A stretch of DNA of 62,000 nucleotides from Nematostella vectensis (lineage: Eukaryota > Cnidaria > Anthozoa > Actiniaria > Edwardsiidae), in NCBI RefSeq assembly GCF_932526225.1, contig NC_064044.1:10194906-10256905 (forward strand). The letters are read 5' to 3'. The number at the start of each line of letters is the position of its first letter. Within the stretch, counting starts at the first letter, position 1. A program made the translations under genes and the position numbers. Positions 53,240 through 62,000 of the stretch are shown one piece after another. A model generated the notes under the pieces. It ran no database searches, was not told where the DNA came from, and saw only the letters and a list, made by a program, of their open reading frames with translations.

Positions 53240-53945
53240 CGATATCTAGATCAGCAGGATCTTTCATTTTCACTCCCTTTCCTTGTCCGTTTGCGTGACC
53301 TGGTCCATTGCCCCCTGCAATTAATGTTACGTTTACCGGACAGTGCATATCGAGCATATAAACGGCATGCTGATTTCGATCGCTAACGAAAAGCTTACTA
53401 TGGCAAGGTGAAAAACACACTCCAACTGGATGCTTGAAAATTTTGCCATTTCTTCGCCACTGTTTGAATTCTAGCTCTGGTACTAAGGTGGTTGTTACCC
53501 GTTTGTCCGGGATGGACGCCTGGACTCCATGTCTATGGATCTCAATGGCTGTCTCAACGTCGTTGTTGCGGACAGCCTTCTTTGAGACATTTCTTTTCAT
53601 TTCTTCCATCTCTCTTCGGAGAAGCAGATGAAGTCGCACATTCACAAGATAGCCATTGATGTCGACCCAGTACCAAAATTCCGCTGACCGTACGCTTTTG
53701 ATATTATGAGGTGGGTCTGGGAAAGGAACTTGGTAAGGGTATGAAGCTTTATCCTGTAGCATTCTGTTCATAAAGAACTTCTGTTTGGGGTCACAATCTT
53801 TTGACCAAACTAAGGGGAGAAGCCGTTTACAAGGGATTTCCTTTTCCTTTAGGCACTTGAGACAAGGACGACGAAGAGGATGCCACTCGCTATGTCCAAG
53901 CAGGAGGCACTGTGCGCACACCGATTTATTTTCAAAGCAAATGTC
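53196..53945 (-). pseudogene. Broken gene: Cys-rich finger and first NHL blades
   Basis: In frame with the segment upstream of it (54737-53946), from which a single TGA at 53946-53948 separates it. CAQCLLLGHSEWHPL, CLKCLKEKEIPC continue a Cys/His cluster begun before that stop (NRCARCVQDDLDCICH). A coiled stretch (REMEEMKRNVSK) and NHL blades (HPVGVCFSPCHSKLFVSDRN, DPADLDIDDKVIYVCDQE) follow. The NHL reading is lost at about 53205 where one A seems missing from the usual DQENGR pattern. Cys cluster plus NHL recalls TRIM-like architecture, but no RING is seen. Confidence 0.6.
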
Positions 53946-54782
53946 TCAATGGCAAATACAATCCAGATCGTCTTGAACACAACGTGCACATCTATTCACA
54001 GCGCTAAATATGTCTTGGTACATATGTTCTATTGTGTCCGCACCTCCCTTGCTCCCGCAGTAAAAAACTCCAACTGGGAAGTTAATTTTGTCATCAAGAG
54101 AGCTCACTCTTACTTCTCTTGCTTGAGTGACAAACTGTCGCGTCTTTAGGAAGCTGGTGACACTTTCACTTGACGTCATAATACGTAGAATTTCATCATA
54201 CGAAAGACGGTCGGGGTCTACCAGACAGACTACCGACTTCAGATATGGAGAATATTCTAAGGCTGGCTTAATTGCCATCTCATCTGTGGAGATACAATAC
54301 AGGTAGCCATTCTCTTCGTTGCTCTTGATGGCGACAACGTCTTTCTCTGCACATGTTTCAATGCAAAATAGAACGTCTTCACCATAAACACGCCCTTCAA
54401 GATGTGGAGGCGGGGCATGTCTTATCACCGTCCTTGGGTGTAAGAAGCTCAGATTATGTGTCTGAACGAAGCCTTGAGGTGTCTGAGCCGCATGTCGCCC
54501 TTGGCCGTGGTTTCCTCGACCGCAAAGAAGGTAAGAAGCGACAGGCTTGCAATTGAACTGTATTGCACGCTGGAATCGTGTTAATGCGGGATAAAGCTCC
54601 GTGAACGCATCGGCCTCTACAACGCCTAGTGCACGCGAACAAAAGGAATGAACCTGTTCGTAAAACACGTGGTTCTTTGGGAGTATCCCAGATGATGTTA
54701 AGAAAGCAAGCATTGCTGCAGCCATCTTCTCATCCATCTTCTCTAGGTCAAGTAAGAGATCCGTTTTTTTCGGCGGTTCTAG
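53946..54782 (-). pseudogene. Broken gene: region after the first UGA, unknown fold
   Basis: The minus frame continues codon for codon from the frame above it, past TGA at 54783-54785. The first residues are LEPPKKTDLLLDLEKMDEK, and further on SSGILPKNHVFYEQV, LHPRTVIRHAPPPHLE and FYCGSKGGADTIEHMY. It ends at TGA 53946-53948 inside a Cys cluster. An ATG at 54737 could start it independently. I recognise no domain besides the Cys cluster. Confidence 0.5.
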
Positions 54783-55862
54783 TCATAACGGAAAATTGTC
54801 TTGATGTTCTTCCTCATCGTCGCCTTCACTAGTTGAGCTCCGTTCCTCGTCACTATCATTTGGCTCACTGATGTTGCCTTCCTCACACAGCTCTGATAAG
54901 TGGACGAGGAGGGGATGTGCGGAAGAACCCACAACTTTCAGACAAAGGCGTTTGATGTCGTCTGTAGCAGCCTCAAGAGTACAGGGCCTGTCCGCCACAC
55001 CATCTAACACGGTTAAAAGGACATCAATTGAATCATTCGATGATTCTCCTTTGTTCCGAAGTTTAAGGACATATTCCACCATTTCCTTCGCTTTGTCAGA
55101 GACGCGCTGGGCGATTGCAGTCATTGCCATAAATAGGCTTGATATGGACTTCGAAGCTTGCCCGTCTATCTTTTTGCAGCGTCTGGTGTGTCTCCTAAAG
55201 TTATGGATGTTAAAAGGCTTTCCGAGTTTTATTACACACTTGCAGGCAGTGCATTTGATTTCTGATTTGCTGATCACATCTGCCTGATCTTCTTTGCAAT
55301 TGAATTCATTGCTGACCTTGACCTTCATCTTCTGCATTTTCTTGTAGTCTCTCGATTCTGTTTTGCCTGTCGGCCCGTTGGTGTTGGTTTTTTGCTGTGG
55401 TGCCGATCTCGTAGCGGCGTTGTACATGCTGAGAACAGAGGCTTTGTTTTGTACTGCAAATTTTACTGAGGTTGTACTAAGCGTATCCGCCATCGTTTCG
55501 GTAGCAGATATTTTCAGAAATTCGGTATGGTTTTCATACTTCTGAAAGCATTGTAGAAAGAAAGAACATGTTTCAATCAAATCTTTGTTCTTCAAAATTA
55601 ACATTTCTTCTTCTCCGTCAAAGTACGACAACTTCAGCTCATTTTTTGTGTTGAAGTACTCTTTAAACTGCTTAGTTGTTTTTGCCAGAGTGAGTTCTCC
55701 AATATTTAAGGCATTGACATGCCAAAGGCGCTTATTTTCCAGCGCATAGCGACCACTGGCATCAGGGGGGTTCTTGAAAACTTTTATTTTCAACGTTGTT
55801 GGCTGAATAGCGGTGAATGCTATATGAAGGAAAATAAAAATTACCATCACCCATCTGCCCAT
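54783..55862 (-). CDS. PB1-like and BED-finger protein, first open segment of the broken gene
   Basis: 359 codons. The N-terminus is hydrophobic (VMVIFIFLHIAFTAI), but a splice-acceptor-like CACCGCTATTCAG just after it suggests the true exon may begin at PTTLKIKVF. Residues about 20-110 (TLKIKVFKNP, ELKLSYFDGEEEMLILKNKD) resemble a PB1 domain. CTACKCVIKLGKPFNIHNFR followed by HTRRC is a C2HC BED-type zinc finger, common in hAT-like transposases and proteins derived from them. The tail is acidic (SDEERSSTSEGDDEEE). It ends at TGA followed by CTAG. Whether this piece alone is still expressed is unknown. Confidence 0.55.
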   Translation of the reverse strand: MGRWVMVIFIFLHIAFTAIQPTTLKIKVFKNPPDASGRYALENKRLWHVNALNIGELTLAKTTKQFKEYFNTKNELKLSYFDGEEEMLILKNKDLIETCSFFLQCFQKYENHTEFLKISATETMADTLSTTSVKFAVQNKASVLSMYNAATRSAPQQKTNTNGPTGKTESRDYKKMQKMKVKVSNEFNCKEDQADVISKSEIKCTACKCVIKLGKPFNIHNFRRHTRRCKKIDGQASKSISSLFMAMTAIAQRVSDKAKEMVEYVLKLRNKGESSNDSIDVLLTVLDGVADRPCTLEAATDDIKRLCLKVVGSSAHPLLVHLSELCEEGNISEPNDSDEERSSTSEGDDEEEHQDNFPL

Positions 55863-56424
55863 TCAACAAATTCTAACCTCAAGAGTTTTTAGAAAATAAA
55901 AAAAGACTCGTACGAACACCCTTACACTGAGCCTGAAATAGAAAAAAGATAGTCAAGAATGCTTGCTCTTCATGTCATTCATAATCCTGCTCCAAACATA
56001 AACCCCAGTCAACCCGTCCTTTCATACGCATTAGGGCTGATCTACTACATATATATTTTTGTAAAAGCAACAGTTTAGTAGTTTTACCTGGCTCTGAGCG
56101 GTATTTGGGAGCAAGAGGTTTGAATCAAGGTTCTAAAGTTTCCACTTTTGAAGAAGAAGATGGTGGCGCTGTGTAAAAAGTACACGTAACACTAAGTTGA
56201 TATTGCAAATCATCCTGATTCATTAAAAATTTTGGGGATACTAGTAGGATTTGCAGTACTTCCGATAGATAAAACCACCAGAGTTTGCTTATTCAATGTG
56301 CCTGCCAGCATATAATGTAAATCCTACCCAATAATAAACCAGCTAATATGATATTAAATGTATATATTTGTATTGATCAAAGCGTTATAAACTGCCAATT
56401 GCTCAACAATTTACCTTTACGGAG
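55863..56424. other. Between the broken gene and the Lys-rich gene
   Basis: AT-rich, no gene recognised. A downstream exon of the minus-strand Lys-rich gene was searched for here and not found. Confidence 0.4.
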
Positions 56425-59080
56425 AAAGGTATCTATTGGGCGCTGCTCAGGATGGCTGGGGTGTGATGCTGAAGTAATTGGCAGGCTGTTGATAATGGGA
56501 AAATCCTGATTATTTTTCACGGTAGGATTTTACAGTTAGATGTTAATTTAGTTATGTACCTCAGCTCTTCCTGTTGGTTCTGGGTTGAAAATGGTGATTG
56601 CGATTCTGCCTTCCTTTCTGGGCTGATAAGAAACAAATAATACAAAACATATTTGATAGATAGAATGTTAAGCAATAAAAAAATCTGGGTGTCGTGACTT
56701 GCTGTAAAATAGTCACCTATCTAGCCTTTTGGGTGTAAAGCTACACCTCAAAAAAGCTACACCTTTTCATATTTAGCCTTTCCATAGGTCCGCTTTCCCG
56801 GAGTAGATTGATACACTAAGTGAATATCATTTGTGCATTGAAAATACAATGGAATAGGTGCAACAAAGTACAACTAATTCTGGAAAACAGCCAAAAAATC
56901 CAAAGAAAGCTAAAGGCTAAAGTAGGGTTGAAACTTCTGCATCTCCGCCTTGTTTTGCCATCTCTAAGCTATGGAAATTTCTGTTGGCCACACCCATTTC
57001 GCTATCCCTTAGGATTTTACAGTTAGATGTTAATTTAGTTATGTACCTCAGCTCTTCCTGTTGGTTCTGGGTTGAAAATGGTGATTGCGATTCTGCCTTC
57101 CTTTCTGGGCTGATAAGAAACAAATAATACAAAACATATTTGATAGATAGAATGTTAAGCAATAAAAAAATCTGGGTGTCGTGACTTGCTGTAAAATAGT
57201 CACCTATCTAGCCTTTTGGGTGTAAAGCTACACCTCAAAAAAGCTACACCTTTTCATATTTAGCCTTTCCATAGGTCCGCTTTCCCGGAGTAGATTGATA
57301 CACTAAGTGAATATCATTTGTGCATTGAAAATACAATGGAATAGGTGCAACAAAGTACAACTAATTCTGGAAAACAGCCAAAAAATCCAAAGAAAGCTAA
57401 AGGCTAAAGTAGGGTTGAAACTTCTGCATCTCCGCCTTGTTTTGCCATCTCTAAGCTATGGAAATTTCTGTTGGCCACACCCACTTCGCTATCCCTTAGG
57501 ATTAGACAATATTTTCATAACAAGCATATGTAAATATTTTTTAGCGGGATTTCCGCCTCCCTCCCTTCAACCCGGAAAAAAGTACAACTGTATATACCTT
57601 GGCTGAATGGATGAATCAGAACTTGAAGAGGGCGATCGCAGAACTCGCCTCCTTTTTTTGCTATATCCAAAAAAACCAACATTCACATTGACCCCTCAAC
57701 CGGCCTGTACCGGCTTTGGGAAGTACTCACAACCCAAAAAATTCATAAATGCAAAATAAACACAACAAGATGAAGATACTCAGGCATCAGTCTAAGGGAT
57801 AAATGGTCTTGCAGATATGCATCCAACCAAGGTGTTGGCATCTGCTCTTAAGCCAAATAATAGCACAGGTTATTTGATAAATCTTAAATGGAACAAGGAG
57901 AGAAAAGCAGAAGTACCCCTCTCAATAAAAAGCTCAAAATACCACACAAGGGAGAGAGATAAGCAAACACAGCTCAAGACACAAATAGATACCTTTATTC
58001 TGATCCTCCAGGTACATTTCCATGGCCTCAAAACACAATGTCCACTCCTTGAAGGCTTGTACAACCACGAAGATGTCTTTACGTATTGCAAAGCATTCTG
58101 GGAGATCCAGGGGAAAATTCACGAGGGGAGGGCCAGTCAACAATCCTCTCCCCAAAGTCAGATGTTTTTTTATAAGTCTTTTCACCCCGAAGCCAAACAA
58201 ATCAATTCCAGGTCATACAGACCCAGAATAGCAGTGTAAACAATTTTGGAATGAATTTGGTTTCAGAAAAGACAGCACTTAGGAGAGCTGTGGTGATTCA
58301 TTAGAAAATTATTTTCTCATCCAGGCAAAGCCAAACAAGAAAAAATCATCATGAATCCACCTTTGCTTGCAAATATCCATAAGCAAAGCAATCAATTATG
58401 CCCCAAAAGACTTCATGATGTCCTGAGACACTCTCCTAATATGCTCATAGCTGTATTTTTGCTGAAAAATACAAGCAACCATCAACTTGTGCTGGCTTCA
58501 GCACAACAACGAGGGATTAAAAGTGGGGACCGCAAAGCACTGTTGGAAAGCTTGGATAGCGCTGACTAGGTGCAGCTGTGTTTGACTTTGACGGGCTGTA
58601 TAAAACTCAGAATAGGGGGGAGGTATCTGTTTTCAGTCTGTTTTTTTTTAAATTCAGCTCAAAAATGGCCAGGAGTCAATAGGTTAAAAAGCATTAGGTC
58701 ATTTTCAGCTAAAAATGCTCCCTGCCACACTGAGCTTTGGCTATGCCTTTATACCATAATATTAGATATCTTTCAACATAAGATTTTACAACATTCAAAC
58801 CTGAAAAAAAGTTATATTGTCTTGTTGACTATATTCCCTAAAAGTACTGTCAATAAAAATATACTAGCAAATCAACATACGCTCTTGTTTACCTAGACAT
58901 TGGCGAAAGAGGACAACTCCTTTCTTGTTTTCTTTTTCTTTCCCTGTCATAAAAAATTATAAGTAACCCAAATCAATTCACCATACCACATCAGAGCTCA
59001 CCCTACCATTTTTTAGCATATTCCTCATACTCTCTCTTCTTGAATTTCCTGTGTTTTCTTTCTTTCTTGTGCTTTCCCAT
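56425..59080 (-). CDS. N-terminal exons of a Lys-rich protein (possibly BRD7/BRD9-like), incomplete
   Basis: Minus-strand exons with consistent phases: 59007-59080 (ATG start, MGKHKKERKHRKFKKREYEE), 58893-58943 (ERKRKQERSCPLSPMS), 57047-57109 and its duplicate 56560-56622 (ERKAESQSPFSTQNQQEEL), and about 56425-56465 (HPEQRPIDTFLRK). Each junction is GT-AG and phase 2/2 until the last, which ends in phase 1. A very basic MGKxKKxxKH start followed by a P-I-x-x-F-L-R block is reminiscent of the bromodomain proteins BRD7/BRD9 just before the bromodomain, but the bromodomain exon is not in view. Treat the name as a guess; the exon chain is better supported than the identity. Confidence 0.45.
56524..57497. 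repeat. 487-bp tandem duplication containing an exon
   Basis: 56524-57010 and 57011-57497 are near-identical (one clear difference, CCCATTTCGC versus CCCACTTCGC), so the duplication is recent. Each copy carries the complete 63-nt, phase 2/2 exon with its acceptor CTTATCAG and donor GTACAT on the minus strand. Confidence 0.95.
57500..58892. other. Intron of the Lys-rich gene; one unassigned candidate exon
   Basis: Mostly non-coding. On the minus strand 57993-58097 is bounded by CTCCCAG and GTATCT, and one frame is protein-like (FAIRKDIFVVVQAFKEWTLC, then FEAMEMYLEDQNK). However its phase (1/1) does not fit the neighbouring phase-2 exons, so it is left unassigned. Confidence 0.35.
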
Positions 59081-59083
59081 CTG

Positions 59084-60440
59084 TTGCATAAGAGAAAAAC
59101 AAAAGTAATATTTCACTCCACTATTACTGTTTCATAAGCAATTACTGTGAAATAATTCCAACCATAATATAAGCCCACTATTCAGTGAAATAATACTATG
59201 CCTCCCCTACACCTGAAAAAATGCCTCTGCTAAAAAAAACTTTTTGATTATCAGGGGCGTATGCACGATTTTTAACAAGTTGCAGTTATAGCATTCAGAA
59301 ACTGGATAAGGGCGTGGCCCCTCATCCCCGTGAAAAGCTCATAGCGCCCACTTTTGTGTTGGAAATTGGCAGCAATGCGTCAGAATTTTTAGAATATTAC
59401 TTGATTCTCTGTCATCCTCGTCGCATGGCACTGAACGACATAACAATGTGTTGGAAATAATCTGTGAACTACCATGCTTAAGAAAATTCTATATTTTTTC
59501 CTCATTATATATATTAAACTACGTACATAAAAATGAATAAGCAAACATTTGATTTTTCCCTCGTTATGCAAATAAGATCACCAATTTTTTTGCAGTCCAG
59601 TGACTGCAGGCCGATAACCTGCGTACGCCCGTGATTATAATCTCAACCAAATATCAGTCCACCAAAAAGTATGTGAAAGCTATAGGCAATGGCCTTATTT
59701 TTCAAGTTGCATGATAACCAACAAAAAAGCAGTGATCACAGTACAAGCTCATTCCCAATAAAAGAATTTAACACTTGTTCAAATCAGGAAAGTGCACTTC
59801 CCTGTTCAAATCAAATCCTTTTTTCATCTTATTTTCTTCTGTTGCCTTTTTTGGCAACATGTTTATCTTATTTTTTCAAACATGATTTTAGATTATCTTG
59901 TGATTTTGCCTGCTATGGCTTTGTTTCTTATACGAGTATCAAAACATACACTGTGACAGCTAAATGTCAAATCATTTGACTGAGATGAAACCTTATTGAT
60001 GTTAGCCTTGATTGGCCCACTTTATACCGGGCGGTGGAATGTGTTTTTTTCTGTGATGAAAGCTTTCTACAACTCGACACAACTAGAACATGAAGCGATT
60101 TCCCGTGAGTTAGCTCTTTGGCGGGCAATTAAAATTTTTTAAGAAAAACCCGAAAAGTATACCGTGTGACTTTCCGGGTTTCTGAGTTTATCAGCGTTTT
60201 AAGAAACGACCACCTGGAAGCACAAGTAGTGCTTTTCCCTTCCCAATTAAAAGAAAACAAATTGAACTAGCTAACTATCTCATAAAGATCACTGATTCCA
60301 CATGAAAACGCTGTGTAGCCATTTTGGGAAACAAGGCAATATTTTTGGGGTCTTTATATATATATATTTATTTTATTTATATATGTTTATTTCTACACCA
60401 TTGCAGCTATCATGGCTGAATAACAAGTGAGAGGTCGTCA
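59084..60440. other. 5' flank of the Lys-rich gene and LINE 3' flank
   Basis: No gene was recognised. CAG directly precedes the ATG at 59080, implying a 5' UTR exon further right on the minus strand that I could not place. Around 60355-60390 a TATATATTTATTTTATT tract may be the 3' tail of the LINE. Confidence 0.4.
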
Positions 60441-60448
60441 CACAGAAA

Positions 60449-61756
60449 CTAACAATAGCGCACAGTCACAAAATCTCTAAACCTACAAGTATTAGCTTGC
60501 GGTCCTATTATTTTCTCATTTCCTGATCTCAAATTATATCCATGTTGGACAGTTGTCATGTTATTAACCACAGATTTTAAGGGTTCAACAGTTTTAGCTC
60601 TTGCCATAAATTTCCGACATGCTTCATCCCTTCTCTCAGACAAAAATTGGAGAGACGTTGAGGCAAGGGCACTACTATAGCTCGTATATTCGTGCCTTAG
60701 AATGATTTTTAAAGCTCTTTTCTGTAAAGACTCCAGGTGCTCAGATAGGTATTCCGGTAGAGCAGCCCACACCGGCGACGCATACTCGAGTACAGACCTT
60801 ATGAGCGCGCAATAAATAGTACACAAATCATGTACTGATAAGCCAGCCTTTTTGAGAAGTCTTAACGCGTACAGGCGCTTATTTGCCTTACTGAACACGT
60901 GTTCTACATGATTATTCCAAGACAGGTCATGACTAATGACAACTCCAAGAAACTTGTAGCAGGTAACCCTTTTGATAGTTGAGCCCATTAAATTGAGTGC
61001 ACATGTGGGAGATGGTTGATATTTTAGGAAATTAATTACTAGCTCCCTACACTTGCTAGGATTTAATCGCATGCCGCGTTGTGTTGCAAACCCACAGATT
61101 TCATTAGCGATAAAAGGAAGGTAACTAGGCGAGCATCTTGGTACAACCTCATAAATAGTGGTATCATCAACATATTTTACCCTATACGGCCAGTTATCTA
61201 CTAATCTGTTTACTAAGACGGCAAATAAGAGAGGCGCGATTTTAGTGCCCTGAGGGATACCCCCATGGGGGCGTACATACTCAGACAAAACCCCATTGAT
61301 CATGACTCTTTGAGGTCTAGCAGTAAGAAATGCACTCACCCATTGCTTAAGATGGGCATCTACGGCCAGAAGGTCAAGCTCTTGCACCAATACATTGTGG
61401 TCTACTAAGTCATAACCTTTCGAAAAATCGGCAAAAAATATACGAATATAATTCTCGCCTCTGTCTAAAGACTCAAGTATTGTATGCAGACAATAAATTA
61501 ATGCTTGAGTGGTGGATTTTCCTTTCAAAGAAAACTGCCTAGAGTCCAACTTATCAATTACTTGCTTAAATAGAGACTGTAGGGTGAATCCTTCAAGGAC
61601 CTTGGCGAGCTGAGATGTTAACGTTATGGGCCTTAAGTCATCCTGTGGTTTCTTGGGTGGAGAACACTTAGGGATAGGGCGGATGATTGATTCCTTCAGC
61701 TGATCTGGTACGCATCCCTCTCTCAGCGAAGAGTTATACGTAGCTTTTGGGGTCAC
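60449..61756 (-). mobile_element. Non-LTR retrotransposon reverse transcriptase, long open frame
   Basis: 435 codons open without interruption, encoding the RT from finger to C-terminus: LRPITLTSQLAKVLE (finger), FFADFSKGYDLVDHN (motif A, with Gly in the usual Ala position), GGIPQGTKIAPLLF (motif B), VKYVDDTTIY (catalytic motif C), CYKFLGVVISHDLSWN, ALIRSVLEYASPVWAAL and the C-terminal GYNLRSG. All three catalytic Asp are present. The AP endonuclease is not seen: the frame begins mid-protein, with stops upstream to the window edge (61757-62000), so the copy is 5'-truncated or frameshifted. CR1/jockey-like organisation. Confidence 0.88.
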
Positions 61757-62000
61757 AGGTTTTAGGTCTTCGTTTTGTAGACACCCAACTTACACTTGTT
61801 TTGAATAAAAACTCTTTTGACCGATTACTTCGTCGAGATCAGAACTTCCTGTTCTCACAGATATGGCGAGGCGATTTCTTATGGGTGTTTTTTTTACAAT
61901 ACAATAAATATTTAAATAATTGAATGTCATTATCAATAAGAATTCGAAAGAATAAATCTGCCCTTACCCTCCTTTGTTGTTGGTTCTTGCTTGTGTGAAG

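Noticed and set aside
53946-53948. Selenocysteine codon (in-frame TGA near a Cys cluster)
   Set aside because: The gene is broken by frameshifts nearby and I see no SECIS-like structure downstream. An ordinary nonsense change is simpler.
57993-58097. Additional exon of the Lys-rich gene
   Set aside because: It has good splice signals and a protein-like frame, but its phase 1/1 cannot join the phase-2 neighbours.

Overview
This window reads as nuclear DNA of an animal, most likely an anthozoan cnidarian (sea anemone or coral). The evidence is AT-rich introns with canonical GT-AG junctions, a complete 14-exon kynureninase, a Regnase-type ZC3H12 gene, a secreted PAN/EGF/mucin/LamG gene, very long (TTA)n microsatellites and retroelement families I recognise from anthozoans. 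Species cannot be fixed from the sequence.

Layout. 1-2551 (+): last exons of a ZC3H12/N4BP1-type NYN-domain RNase gene that enters from the left. 5859-15451 (+): kynureninase, about 472 codons in 14 phase-consistent exons. 16296-18973: a 2.7-kb, 21-bp minisatellite just past its 3' end. 20293-48869 (+): a gene spread over 28.6 kb for a secreted protein of about 555 aa (signal peptide, PAN/apple, EGF-like, mucin-like repeat, EGF, EGF, pentraxin/LamG). Its introns are full of tandem repeats and transposon debris, including several non-LTR retrotransposon fragments. 51228-55862 (-): a broken intronless reading frame with PB1-like, BED-finger, Cys-rich, NHL-like and transposase-like segments. 56425-59080 (-): small exons of a Lys-rich protein, one of them tandemly duplicated. 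60449-61756 (-): a long open non-LTR reverse transcriptase.

The most unusual object is a GC-rich mobile element at about 41703-48054 in the last intron of the secreted-protein gene. It has long terminal inverted repeats (about 510 and 430 bp), a 5-6 bp target duplication, and on the minus strand a Cys-rich protein followed by one very large replicase frame. That frame runs from an N-terminal region through a family-B DNA-polymerase-like palm and an SF1 helicase to a C-terminal HNH nuclease. A truncated retroviral-type integrase converges on it tail to tail, and a glycine-rich membrane protein fragment completes the element. Integrase, polymerase, long TIRs and short TSD suggest a self-synthesising transposon in the spirit of Polintons, but the polymerase-helicase-HNH fusion is not the standard Polinton set. 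This copy is dead, with stops, frameshifts and an internal deletion. It landed exactly on the splice acceptor of an extra copy of the LamG exon, duplicating that acceptor.

All exon calls come from reading splice signals, phases and protein similarity by eye. Family names rest on motif recognition, not on a search.
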